A stretch of 64,000 nt of DNA. Source: Pseudomonas baetica (GTDB taxonomy: Bacteria; Pseudomonadota; Gammaproteobacteria; Pseudomonadales; Pseudomonadaceae). Below, one piece after another: positions 24,770-33,499 of this stretch. The stretch is from positions 45,876 to 109,875 of the forward strand of contig NZ_JAIHLQ010000024.1 in assembly GCF_019733355.1 (NCBI RefSeq). Direction: 5' to 3'. Made by a program: the position numbers and the translations under genes. The notes below the pieces were generated by a model. The model saw only the letters and a program-made list of their open reading frames with translations. It had not been told where the DNA came from and did not search any database. Positions within the stretch are counted from its first letter, which is position 1, and each line of letters begins with the position of its first letter.

Positions 24770-25275
24770 TGTTTACCAACCGCGTAAGACAGGCCATCGC
24801 GGCCACCCTGCAAGGCCTGCCGCTGTCGGCGACCGTAGAAGAATTTACTCCGCCGAAGATTGATTTCGAGATGGAGAACATGACCGGTGGCCGTTTCATC
24901 ATTGAGGAAATGGCCAAGAGTGCCAAGGCGCTCAATGCTCAGATCAAGCTGCAAGGCACGGGCGCAGAAGTGTTGCTCGCCATGGGCGTGAAACTGGGTG
25001 ACGACATCCTGCTGAACGTGCGTGAAGCCGGTCAGGATCAGGACGGCAATACCTGGTTCACCTACCACACCATCGGCGGCAAGCTCAAAACCATGGGTGA
25101 GGACGCCATCAAAATGGGTGGCAAAGCCCTGACGACGCTGGACTTCTCCTGCCGTACCTACAACCGCCTGGAAAACGGCATTCCGGTGATCGACATCGAC
25201 GTACGCACCCAGAAGTTCGTACTCAACGGCGTCGACATCCTCGGTGATGCACGTCGTGCTGTGCTGATGCCGTAA
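24769..25275 (+). CDS. Tail tube protein, P2 FII type
   Basis: 168 residues, MFTNRVRQAIAATLQGLPLS onward, with the typical KIDFEMENMTGGRFIIEEMA and DFSCRTYNRLENGIPVIDID segments of P2-like major tail tube proteins. It forms the rigid inner tube. The pairing with the sheath gene and 1-base overlap support stoichiometric co-translation. Confidence 0.92.
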   Translation: MFTNRVRQAIAATLQGLPLSATVEEFTPPKIDFEMENMTGGRFIIEEMAKSAKALNAQIKLQGTGAEVLLAMGVKLGDDILLNVREAGQDQDGNTWFTYHTIGGKLKTMGEDAIKMGGKALTTLDFSCRTYNRLENGIPVIDIDVRTQKFVLNGVDILGDARRAVLMP

Positions 25276-25304
25276 CGCTGTAAGCCAGCCCGGCACCTGA
25301 CCCT

Positions 25305-25391
25305 GTGGGAGCGGGCTTGCTCGCGAATGCGGTGTGACAGTCGACACTCATTCATCTGACAGGCCGCCTTCGCGAGCAAGCCCGCTCCCAC
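25305..25391. repeat. REP pair (REPIN-like) inside tailocin 1
   Basis: GTGGGAGCGGGCTTGCTCGC at 25305 and its complement ending GCAAGCCCGCTCCCAC at 25391, in inverted orientation around a 40-base spacer. It sits between the tube and tail-chaperone genes of an otherwise compact phage-type operon. Confidence 0.9.
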
Positions 25392-25457
25392 ATTGGGCCA
25401 GTGTGACTGGCCGATGTTTAGCAACACCCTCCTCAAGAATCACCAAGGAATTCATTC

Positions 25458-26161
25458 ATGTCGTGGATGCCACCCCAGCATGACCTGTTGTCGCCGATCA
25501 CCGGTGACGACGGTGCGCAGATCGAAACGGTCCAGCTCAAGCCACTGTTTTACGCCGCGCAAAAAGAAGCATTGGAACGCGCCGGCGATGACGAAGACGA
25601 TCAGTTCTTCGAACTGGCGCTGCTCGCCACTGGCCTGTCGGTCAAGGAGCTCGATCAGCTCAAACGCCCGGACTATGTGAGCATTGCCCAATACGTGCAC
25701 GAGATGTCGACCCGTCCGGCGTCTTACTTTCTGGAACAAGTCGAAGACGCGCAAAAGTCCGACGACCCCGATCAGGTGCCACTGCTGCAACCGCTCGCTG
25801 TGACCGGCCGCACCGTGACCTCGCTGAGCCTGGAAATGCCCGCACTGCGCGCCACCAAAGTGATGAAGAAACTGAAAACGGCCAAGGAACGCGCCGAGTT
25901 CATCACCGCCCACTGCGCCGGCCTGATGATCCCCGATCTGGCTCACTTGACCGTCCCGGACTGGACCCAGTTGCAGGTGCGCATAGACGATTTTTTAAAC
26001 CAGCCGGCGGCCTACTTTCGGAACGCGACATCGAAGTAATCCTCGATATCGTCCCGCTCATTTACTCGGTAAGTGAGGCGGAGATTCTGGAATGGGACGC
26101 CGAAAAGGCGTTGCGCCGCTACGACATAGCGATCACTCGCCTTGGCGTGAAACAGGAGTAG
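25458..26161 (+). CDS. Tail assembly chaperone E with -1 frameshift product E-E'
   Basis: The zero-frame product (25458-26039) has 193 residues, starting MSWMPPQHDLLSPITGDDGA. At 25991-25997 the bases T TTT TTA AAC form a canonical -1 slippery heptamer in the correct phase. Slipping there reads 54 further codons (KPAGGLLSERDIEVILDIVP onward, with IYSVSEAEILEWDAEKAL) to TAG 26159-26161, for a 234-residue product. P2 makes E and E-E' in just this way, at the same place before the tape measure gene T. The two products are thought to coat the tape measure protein during tube assembly. Confidence 0.85.
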
Positions 26162-26167
26162 AGCGGC

Positions 26168-28642
26168 ATGGCAGACACATCGTTTTCGCTGATGTACGCC
26201 GCGCAAACCGGCGGCGCGGGTTCCGGTTTGTCGGCAGGGGGATCGGCCACAGACAGCCTGATCAAACCACTGTCCGAACTGAAAGAGGCGCTGATCACGG
26301 CCAGCCTGGACATCCGCAGTCTGGTGCGTGAACAGATCAAACTCGGCGCCGTTGTCCTGGGGCTGAACACAGCCTTGGCATCGTTCAAGGTGCCAATGGT
26401 AACTGCCGCGCCGGCGGCTGGCGGTGAGAGCAAGTCAAAGCTCAAGGCTGAGATTGAACAACGCTCGCCTCCGGCCTACCTGCAATCGGACATGGCCCTG
26501 GAAGCCGCCATGGCCCAGATCAAGCAGGTTCAAGGCCTGAGTGGCGACCTCGACACGCTGTCGAAAGCCAACCTTAAACTGGCCACCGACAAACGAGTTG
26601 CCGGCAGTGGGGCGACGGTCGTGGATCTGGTGCAGGTCGAAGTCGCGGCTGGCCGATCCGGGATTGGCGCGGGTCTCAAGGGCGCCGACAAGGAACAGGT
26701 GCTGCTGGACTTTGCCCAGGATGCAGCGGTCAATGCGTCGGCGTTCGGCATCAGCCTGAAGTCGGCCGGTGAAATGCTGTCGGCCTGGCAAGTGTCGATG
26801 AAACTGGATCGCACTCAAGGTCAGCTGCTGGCCGATGCGACTCAGCATCTGGGCAACAGCGGACTGAATGCGACGGCTGCCGACATCGGCTCGGTCGTGC
26901 AGCAATCCGGCGAGTCGGCCGTTGCAGTGGCGATCCTGCCCGAGCAGTTGGCGGCGCTGTCAGCCGCGTTGCTCAACGCTGATGTCGACAAAGCCGATGC
27001 CGGCGCGGCGGTGAAAAGTATCAGCGCAGCCCTGGGCAAAGGCATCCAAGGCTCGGCGGCCGAGCAGTCGGCGTGGAAGGCGTTGGGCCTTGATCCTGGC
27101 AAGTTGACCGAAAACGTACCGGACAACCTTGTCAAAGCGTTGGCGGCATTGAAGCAACAACCGGCAGAGCAGCAAACGGAGCTGATCAAGACACTTTTCA
27201 GTGGCGACGACGGTGTACGCAAACTGCTGGCGAAACCCGAAGACCTGCAAAAAGCGTTTTCGCTGGTCGCTCCGGCCAAACTGGAAGGAACGTCGACGCT
27301 TGTGCCCTCGCAAGCGACCCAGAGCAGCCTCGCATCGCCATTCAAGGGTGAGGGGGGCGTGCGCCAGTGGATGGGCAAGCCCGGGGAGGCAAAGGCGCCG
27401 CTTTCATTGCTCGAGCCTAATGATCCACTGACACCGGCTTACAGCGGCGCGATTGAACGCAGTGCCGAGCCTGCGGGCAAAGACCCTCAGCGAAGCTGGA
27501 ACGCGTTCGATGCCAGTCTCAATCGTCTGATCACGGCGTTGGCGCCGGATGCGACCGGCACGCTGGACTCGCTGACGAATATGACTAATGGCGTGGCCGA
27601 TATGGCTGAAGCCCATCCCAAGACCTCGACGGCGTTGGCCCTTGCGGGCGTTGGACTGTCGGCCATCGTGGTGGCGGTGATGGCCAAGGCATTCGGCAAT
27701 TTCACCGACAAACTGCTCAAGGGCGTCGCTTCAAAATTGCCGCTCGGTCTTGGCGGTTTGATTGCCGATATTGAAGACCCGAAAGCCAAGAAAACGTCTG
27801 CCGGAAATGGCGCGGGCCATGACTGCTGCTGTAAACCGCTGGGTGGTGGGACGGGCGACAAACTCAAGCCTCGCCGGTCAAGCATCAAGCCTCGAGTCAG
27901 ACGTGAACAAACCGGTCGAGGCGGGAAAAGCCCCCGCACGGTGACCCCTCGGCCACCACGGATCAGTGCACCGCCGGCGTCGCCCGCACGACCCGTTCTG
28001 CCCCGCATGTCCGGCACGTCCTGGCCGGCAAGCATGACGGCATTTGCTGGGTCATCAGCCGTCAGTCCTGCACCGGCCGCTTCACTGTCCGGTTCTTACG
28101 CCAGGGCAGGCAGACTGCTTGCCAAACGGGCACCGCCGCTGCGGTTGCTCAGTGCCGGATATGAAATGGTCACCGGCGTCATGAAGGGCGATAAGCGTGC
28201 CGTCGTGTCGTCCGGGGCCTCGTTGGCCGGGTCTTCTGCTGGGGCCGCCGTCGGTGCAGCACTTGGCACGTTGATTTTGCCCGGTGTGGGCACGGCAATT
28301 GGCGGGTGGCTCGGAAGCATGGCAGGGGGCGCGATCGGTGATTCCCTGGGCGACAAGCTAGGGACACAAGTCGATCGTCTCGGCTCACCTGCACAGGTCA
28401 GTAAAGACCTCATCGCGACCTCGGCGACCTCCACGATCCCCGGGGCACCTGCCACCACAGCCGCCAGCCAGCCGGTCACGTTCAACTCAACCATTAACAT
28501 CAATGGTCAGGACCAGACCAGCGCCCAGGCACTGGCCAATCTGGTGGTGCAAACAACCATGGGGCAGTTGGGCCAGATCATGCCGACCAATCCCCTCGCC
28601 ACACGTCGTGACGCAGCCCTGACCGATGGAGTCGCCACATGA
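26168..28642 (+). CDS. Tape measure protein of tailocin 1 (P2 gpT-like)
   Basis: 824 residues, starting MADTSFSLMYAAQTGGAGSG. It is Ala/Gln/Lys-rich and mostly helical, with a hydrophobic stretch (TALALAGVGLSAIVVAVMAK, about residues 480-505) and a Gly/Ala-rich second one near the C-terminus (GAAVGAALGTLILPGVGTAI), as usual for tape measure proteins. Its length sets the tail length; at 0.15 nm per helical residue it would span about 120 nm. The stop overlaps the gpU start (ATGA). Confidence 0.88.
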   Translation: MADTSFSLMYAAQTGGAGSGLSAGGSATDSLIKPLSELKEALITASLDIRSLVREQIKLGAVVLGLNTALASFKVPMVTAAPAAGGESKSKLKAEIEQRSPPAYLQSDMALEAAMAQIKQVQGLSGDLDTLSKANLKLATDKRVAGSGATVVDLVQVEVAAGRSGIGAGLKGADKEQVLLDFAQDAAVNASAFGISLKSAGEMLSAWQVSMKLDRTQGQLLADATQHLGNSGLNATAADIGSVVQQSGESAVAVAILPEQLAALSAALLNADVDKADAGAAVKSISAALGKGIQGSAAEQSAWKALGLDPGKLTENVPDNLVKALAALKQQPAEQQTELIKTLFSGDDGVRKLLAKPEDLQKAFSLVAPAKLEGTSTLVPSQATQSSLASPFKGEGGVRQWMGKPGEAKAPLSLLEPNDPLTPAYSGAIERSAEPAGKDPQRSWNAFDASLNRLITALAPDATGTLDSLTNMTNGVADMAEAHPKTSTALALAGVGLSAIVVAVMAKAFGNFTDKLLKGVASKLPLGLGGLIADIEDPKAKKTSAGNGAGHDCCCKPLGGGTGDKLKPRRSSIKPRVRREQTGRGGKSPRTVTPRPPRISAPPASPARPVLPRMSGTSWPASMTAFAGSSAVSPAPAASLSGSYARAGRLLAKRAPPLRLLSAGYEMVTGVMKGDKRAVVSSGASLAGSSAGAAVGAALGTLILPGVGTAIGGWLGSMAGGAIGDSLGDKLGTQVDRLGSPAQVSKDLIATSATSTIPGAPATTAASQPVTFNSTININGQDQTSAQALANLVVQTTMGQLGQIMPTNPLATRRDAALTDGVAT

Positions 28643-29022
28643 AACAACAAATGGCCCTGGGCAGTTTCATCTTTGGCCTGTCACGCGGCTTTGCCTACAG
28701 CAGTTTTCTGCGCAAGTCCGACGGCGGCTGGACGGAACTGCAGATTCTCACCAGCAAACCCAAGTCCCATCAAATTGGCCAGAAACCCGAAACCCTGACC
28801 ATCACCGGTAAATCAATGTACGACGTGGCCATGGATCGGCTGGATGAGCTGCGGGCGCTGCAAGCCCTTCGTGTGCCGCTACCGCTGATTGATGGCATCG
28901 GCCGTAATTGGGGCCTGTGGCGAATCACCATGGTTCAGGAAACCCAGACCTGCATCATCGATGATGGTACGGCGATGGTGGTCGACTGGACCCTTGAACT
29001 GGCGGAGTTCAACAATGCGTAA
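28639..29022 (+). CDS. Tail completion protein, P2 gpU family
   Basis: 127 residues with MALGSFIFGLSRGFAYSSFL and RALQALRVPLPLIDGIGRNW GLW, the recognisable gpU pattern. GpU caps the tail after the tube and sheath have reached full length. It overlaps T by 4 bases and X by 8. Confidence 0.9.
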   Translation: MKQQMALGSFIFGLSRGFAYSSFLRKSDGGWTELQILTSKPKSHQIGQKPETLTITGKSMYDVAMDRLDELRALQALRVPLPLIDGIGRNWGLWRITMVQETQTCIIDDGTAMVVDWTLELAEFNNA

Positions 29023-29227
29023 GGTCCGAAGCATGGCCGGCGATTCGGTCAATCTACTGCTGTACCGCGAGTCGGGCCGGTCAGACGATCAGGCCGAAGA
29101 AGCGTTGTGGAAACTCAATTCAACCCTGGCCGAGCACGGCCCGATCCTGCCTGCGGGCATCTGGGTGACATTGCCGGAACTCGACAGCAGACCCGCCGCG
29201 ATCAAGCCGGTTTTGGCGTGGGATTAA
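29015..29227 (+). CDS. Tail protein X, P2 gpX family
   Basis: 70 residues, MRKVRSMAGDSVNLLLYRES onward, overlapping the end of gpU. The GDSVNLLLYRE start and HGPILPAGIWVTLPEL end are the gpX signature, a LysM-like small tail protein of unclear exact role. A later start at 29033 is possible. Confidence 0.88.
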   Translation: MRKVRSMAGDSVNLLLYRESGRSDDQAEEALWKLNSTLAEHGPILPAGIWVTLPELDSRPAAIKPVLAWD

Positions 29228-29236
29228 GGAGGTTGC

Positions 29237-30253
29237 ATGGCACAGGGATTTACACCGGCGATCGAAATCTACGGGGCCAACCATGCCCTGCTGAACCAGC
29301 GCCTGATCAGTTGGGAACACATTGATGCCGCCGGGATGGAGTCCGATCAGCTGACACTGGTGATCGACCTGGAAGGCCTTGAAGGCTTGCCGACCCTGGG
29401 CGGAAAAATCGGCCTGCGGGTTGGCTATCTGGAGTCCGGGCTGGTCGAAAAGGGCCAGTTCAAGGTGACTCGACTGACCCCGACGCTGTTCCCGTTGCGC
29501 CTGACGCTGGTCGCTACTGCAGCGCCTTTCAGCGGCAAGGATGAGACCCGATTCAAGGAACGGCGCACGGCCAGTCATGGCCCCACCACCCTTGGCGCAC
29601 TGTTTCGCGAACTGGTCTCGCCGCACGGTTTTTCGCCGCGCGTCGATCCCGAGCTGGCGCTGATCCGGATTGCTCATGTTGATCAGTCGAACGAAACCGA
29701 CATGAGCTTCATCACGCGGCTGGCGCTCAAGTACGACGCGGTGGCCAAACCGTTCAACGACCTCTACGTATTGGCGAAACCTGCGCAGCTCAAAAACCTT
29801 TCGGGCCAGGTGATACCGAACGTCAGGCTGTCGGTGACCAGCAACAATCGCCCGGGTGATCACGCCTTCATCAGCGCCACACTGGAAGAGACGGCTCGTA
29901 CCCAGAACCAGGGATGCAAGACCTGCTTCTGGGACATCGCCGCCGGCAAACTGCGCGAGGTGATAACCGGTTCCGAGCCCTACAAGGTCATTCGCCAGAA
30001 ACAGGCCAGTGAAGAAGAAGCCAAAGCCATCGGCGAAGCCGAAGTGCGCAAGATGCTGCGCGAGAAATACAAGCTGAAGGTCACCTGCCCAGGCGATCCG
30101 CTGCTGGCCGCCGAAGGCCTGTTGGTGCTCGATGACACCTGGCCGGACTTCATGCGCGGTCGCTGGTCGATCAAAAAGGTCACCGCCAGCGGCAAGCGCG
30201 AGGAAAGCTATCGCTGCTTGATCGAGGCAACCGGCCTCGACTCCAAGACCTGA
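29237..30253 (+). CDS. Late control / hub protein, P2 gpD family
   Basis: 338 residues, MAQGFTPAIEIYGANHALLN onward, behind AAGGAGG. The gpD family forms the baseplate hub under the spike. Segments such as ESGLVEKGQFKVTRLTPTLF and VDQSNETDMSFITRLALKYD are typical. It closes the tailocin 1 tail module, as D does in R-pyocin clusters. Confidence 0.9.
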   Translation: MAQGFTPAIEIYGANHALLNQRLISWEHIDAAGMESDQLTLVIDLEGLEGLPTLGGKIGLRVGYLESGLVEKGQFKVTRLTPTLFPLRLTLVATAAPFSGKDETRFKERRTASHGPTTLGALFRELVSPHGFSPRVDPELALIRIAHVDQSNETDMSFITRLALKYDAVAKPFNDLYVLAKPAQLKNLSGQVIPNVRLSVTSNNRPGDHAFISATLEETARTQNQGCKTCFWDIAAGKLREVITGSEPYKVIRQKQASEEEAKAIGEAEVRKMLREKYKLKVTCPGDPLLAAEGLLVLDDTWPDFMRGRWSIKKVTASGKREESYRCLIEATGLDSKT

Positions 30254-30271
30254 CCCCTGCACAAACTCAAT

Positions 30272-30359
30272 GTGGGAGCGGGCTTGCTCGCGAAAGCGTT
30301 GTGTCAGTCGCCATCGATGTTGAATGCGCCGTCCCCTTCGCGAGCAAGCCCGCTCCCAC
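30272..30359. repeat. REP pair between tailocin 1 and tailocin 2
   Basis: GTGGGAGCGGGCTTGCTCGC (30272 on) and the complement ending GCAAGCCCGCTCCCAC (30359), inverted around a 40-base spacer. It marks the exact seam between the two tail modules. Confidence 0.9.
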
Positions 30360-30400
30360 ATGGGGGCCTGCGGTAATTCCCATCATTCTGGAACACCACC

Positions 30401-30985
30401 ATGAAGATCACCCCGATCCTCACGCAGTTGCGTGCGCAATGCCCTGGCCTTGCCAATCACATTGCCGTCGGTGTCGATCTGGCGTTGCTGCAAGGCAACG
30501 CCGATCTGCCGACACCTTCGGCCCACGTCACACCGCTGGCCGATCTCGCCAGTAACAGCACCGCCCAAAACCTCACCACCCAACCGATCCGCGACCGCTT
30601 CGACATCGTTCTGGTGCTTGACGCCAGCGACGCTACAAAAGCGCTGGATTTGTTGCACGACCTGCGCGCCGAACTGTGGCGTGCGCTGGTGGGTTTCAAA
30701 GCCGATGCCGACTACAGCGCCATCGTTTATGACGGCGGCGAGATGGTGTCGATCAACAGCAGCCGCGTCTTTTACCGGCTGCGCTTTTTTGCCGAGTTCC
30801 AGCTTGGCCGCAATCTGCCGAGTCAGCCTGCGGAAAGTTGGCACGAACGTGAACTGGACGGTTTGTCGTCCTTTACCGGGGCCACCGTGCGGGTCGATGC
30901 GATCGACCCCGCTGACCCCAACCTGAAACGCCCGGGCCCCGATGGGCGCGTGGAACTGACTTTCTCTGGAGACGTAACCCCATGA
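30401..30985 (+). CDS. Mu gp37-like tail terminator protein
   Basis: 194 residues starting MKITPILTQLRAQCPGLANH. It is the first gene of tailocin 2 and matches in size and place the Mu gp37 / DUF1834-type protein ahead of the sheath in Mu- and SfV-like tails. DRFDIVLVLDASDATKALDL and the C-terminal RVFYRLRFFAEFQLGRNLP are typical. The protein probably terminates tail growth. Overlaps the next gene by 4 bases. Confidence 0.75.
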   Translation: MKITPILTQLRAQCPGLANHIAVGVDLALLQGNADLPTPSAHVTPLADLASNSTAQNLTTQPIRDRFDIVLVLDASDATKALDLLHDLRAELWRALVGFKADADYSAIVYDGGEMVSINSSRVFYRLRFFAEFQLGRNLPSQPAESWHERELDGLSSFTGATVRVDAIDPADPNLKRPGPDGRVELTFSGDVTP

Positions 30986-31164
30986 GCAATCGCATCACCG
31001 TAGTGCCGGCCGCTGGTCGTGCCGTGCCAGACCCGGAGGCGGGCGATCTGCTGCCTCTTGAAGGCCGTGAAGTGCTGGACAGCGCCTGGTGGCGCCGACG
31101 TCTGACCGACGGCGATATCACACTCAAAACCGCAAAAGCGGCTAAACCACAGGGAGCCAAATAA
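30982..31164 (+). CDS. DUF2635 family small phage protein
   Basis: 60 residues, MSNRITVVPAAGRAVPDPEA onward with LLPLEGREVLDSAWWRRRL. The P-D-P, G-x-x-L-P and W-x-R-R pattern is that of DUF2635, found just before the sheath gene in Mu-like tail modules. Role unknown. Its last base is the first of the sheath ATG. Confidence 0.85.
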   Translation: MSNRITVVPAAGRAVPDPEAGDLLPLEGREVLDSAWWRRRLTDGDITLKTAKAAKPQGAK

Positions 31165-32660
31165 TGGCGATCGGATTCAGCAACATCCCCGCGGACATTC
31201 GTGTACCGCTGTTCTATGCCGAAATGGACAACTCGGCCGCCAATAGCGCGACCTCGGCCATGCGCCGTTTGATCGTGGCCCAGGTCAACGACAACATCGC
31301 GCCGACCGAAGTAGGCAAACTGGTTTTGGTCTCCAGCGTCGCGCTGGCGAAAAGCATCGGCGGCCAAGGTTCGATGCTCGCCTCGATGTACGAGACCTTC
31401 CGCAAGGCTGACCCGATCGGCGAGATCTGGTGCCTGCCGCTGCACAACGTTGAAGGCGCTATCGCCAAAGGCGTGTTGACCCTGACCGGCACCGCGACTC
31501 AGGCTGGCGTGCTCAACCTGTATGTTGGTGGTGTGCGTGTGCAAGCCACCGTGGTCAACGGTGCCACGGCGGCACAAGCGGCCACTGCGCTGGCGCAGAA
31601 AATCAACGCCACCGCCGATCTGCCGGTCAGCGCTGCGGCTGCTGAAGGTGTAGTGACCCTGTCCGCGAAATGGACTGGCGACAGCGGCAACGACATCAGC
31701 CTGCAATTCAATCGCCTGGGCAAGAGCAACGGCGAAGAAACCCCGGCTGGCCTGACCACCGCGATTACCGCCATGACCGGCGGCGTCGGTGTACCGGATC
31801 AGGTCGCTGCGGTCGCGGCGCTGGGCGATGAGCCGTTCGAATTCATCGCGCTGCCATGGTCGGATCTGTCGACCCTCAACACCTGGCAAGCGGTCATGGA
31901 TGACAGCACCGGTCGCTGGTCTTGGGCCAAGCAACTGTTCGGTCACGTCTACAGCGCCAAGCGCGGCACTGTCGGCACTCTGGTCGCCGCTGGCCAGGCC
32001 CGCAACGACCAGCACATGACCATTCAGGCGCTGGAGCCGGGCGTACCGCAACCGGTTTGGGTTCAAGCCGCTGCACTGGCCGCACGCACGTCGGTGTTCA
32101 TCTCCGCCGACGCCAGCCGTCCGACCCAGAGCGGCAGCCTGCCGGGTGTCGACCCGGCGCCGGCGAGCGAGCGTTTCACCCTGACCGAGCGTCAGTCGCT
32201 GCTCAACTACGGCATCGCCACGGCTTACTACGAAGGCGGTTACGTGCGCATCCAGCGTTCGATCACCACTTACCAGAAGAACGCTTACGGCCAGGCCGAC
32301 AACTCCTACCTGGACAGCGAAACCATGCACCAGTCGGCGTTCATCGTGCGTCGTCTGCAAAGCGTGATCACCAGCAAATACGGTCGCCACAAACTGGCCT
32401 CCGACGGCACCCGCTTCGGCGCCGGCCAGCCAATCGTTACCCCGAGCACCATTCGCGGTGAGCTGATTGCCCAGTACGCCAAGCTCGAACTGGAAGGCCA
32501 CGTCGAGAACGCCGAACTGTTCGCCGAGCACCTGATCGTCGAGCGCGATGTGCAGGACCCGAGCCGCGTGAACGTGCTGTTCCCGCCGGATTACATCAAC
32601 GGTCTGCGCGTGTTCGCACTGCTCAACCAATTCCGTCTGCAGTACGACGACGCGGCTTGA
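31164..32660 (+). CDS. Contractile tail sheath protein, Mu gpL-like
   Basis: 498 residues, starting MAIGFSNIPADIRVPLFYAE; length and opening match Mu gpL rather than the shorter P2-type sheath of tailocin 1. An inserted domain (about residues 105-205, LTGTATQAGVLNLYVGG) is typical for this class. The C-terminal ARVNVLFPPDYINGLRVF-type ending (here SRVNVLFPPDYINGLRVFAL) is conserved in sheath subunits that link to neighbours. Confidence 0.93.
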   Translation: MAIGFSNIPADIRVPLFYAEMDNSAANSATSAMRRLIVAQVNDNIAPTEVGKLVLVSSVALAKSIGGQGSMLASMYETFRKADPIGEIWCLPLHNVEGAIAKGVLTLTGTATQAGVLNLYVGGVRVQATVVNGATAAQAATALAQKINATADLPVSAAAAEGVVTLSAKWTGDSGNDISLQFNRLGKSNGEETPAGLTTAITAMTGGVGVPDQVAAVAALGDEPFEFIALPWSDLSTLNTWQAVMDDSTGRWSWAKQLFGHVYSAKRGTVGTLVAAGQARNDQHMTIQALEPGVPQPVWVQAAALAARTSVFISADASRPTQSGSLPGVDPAPASERFTLTERQSLLNYGIATAYYEGGYVRIQRSITTYQKNAYGQADNSYLDSETMHQSAFIVRRLQSVITSKYGRHKLASDGTRFGAGQPIVTPSTIRGELIAQYAKLELEGHVENAELFAEHLIVERDVQDPSRVNVLFPPDYINGLRVFALLNQFRLQYDDAA

Positions 32661-32685
32661 TAACCGCGTTTAGCGTCAAGCATTC

Positions 32686-32709
32686 AGCCCACCTCGCGTG
32701 GGCTTTTTT
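32686..32709 (+). terminator. Hairpin between sheath and tube genes of tailocin 2
   Basis: AGCCCAC-CTCGC-GTGGGCTTTTTT lies 26 bases after the sheath stop and 19 before the tube start. It may only attenuate, since downstream genes need read-through. Confidence 0.7.
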
Positions 32710-32727
32710 ATTGAAGGGAGTAACACC

Positions 32728-33075
32728 ATGGGTCAACTGATTGCAGGCACCTGCTACGTCAAAGTCGACGGCGCGCAACTGACTATCAATGGCGGCTGCG
32801 AAGCCCCGCTGATGGCGGTCAAACGCGAAACCGTCGTACCCGGCTTCTACAAGGAAACCGATATCGCGCCGTCGTTCAAAGTGACCGCGCTGCACACCGC
32901 CGACTTCCCGCTGAAGAAGCTGATCGAAGGCACGGACATCACCGTCACCTGCGAATTCAGCAACGGCAAAGTCTACGTGCTGGCCGGTGCGTACCTGGTC
33001 GAAGAACCCGTTTCCAAAGGCGATGACGCCACCATCGAACTGAAATTCGAAGGCATCAAGGGGACCTGGCAATGA
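32728..33075 (+). CDS. Tail tube protein, Mu gpM-like
   Basis: 115 residues from MGQLIAGTCYVKVDGAQLTI behind AAGGGAG; a start ten codons upstream lies in the terminator hairpin and was rejected. The beta-rich sequence, with NGGCEAPLMAVKRETVVPGF, matches Mu-type tube proteins. It overlaps the next gene by 4 bases. Confidence 0.9.
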   Translation: MGQLIAGTCYVKVDGAQLTINGGCEAPLMAVKRETVVPGFYKETDIAPSFKVTALHTADFPLKKLIEGTDITVTCEFSNGKVYVLAGAYLVEEPVSKGDDATIELKFEGIKGTWQ

Positions 33076-33499
33076 GCGGCGCCGTGAAGCTTCAAGTTGC
33101 GATCGAAGCTCACGGCGAGCCCCTGACCGAACTCGTCCTGCGCCGTCCGACGGTGCAGGAAGTGCGAGCGATCAAGGCGCTGCCGTACAAGATCGACAAG
33201 AGCGAAGAGGTCAGCCTCGACATGGACGTCGCGGCCAAATACATCGCGGTGTGCGCCGGCATTCCGCCGTCGTCGGTCAACCAGTTGGATCTGGCTGACC
33301 TCAACGCGCTGAGCTGGGCCGTTGCGAGTTTTTTCATGAGTGCGGCGTCGGCGCCATCACCGACCTGATCGCCGTCGCCTATGACCTGGCCTGGTTCTGG
33401 AAGGTTGACCCCGAACAGATGATGGCCAGGCCACTGGATGTGCTCCGCGAATCGCTGGAGCACGCGCAACGGATCAACGCGATGCAGCAGGTGCAGTGA
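33072..33499 (+). CDS. Tail assembly chaperone of tailocin 2 with -1 frameshift product
   Basis: The zero-frame product (33072-33368) has 98 residues, MSGAVKLQVAIEAHGEPLTE onward. At 33329-33335 the bases T TTT TTC form a -1 slippery heptamer in phase. Shifting there adds 54 codons (HECGVGAITDLIAVAYDLAW onward) to TGA 33497-33499, for 142 residues. The extension has the W-F-W and L-x-x-x-x-E-x-A-x-R pattern of E'-type tails, and its stop overlaps the tape measure ATG. This is the same design as in tailocin 1 (25458) but with unrelated zero-frame sequence. Confidence 0.82.
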
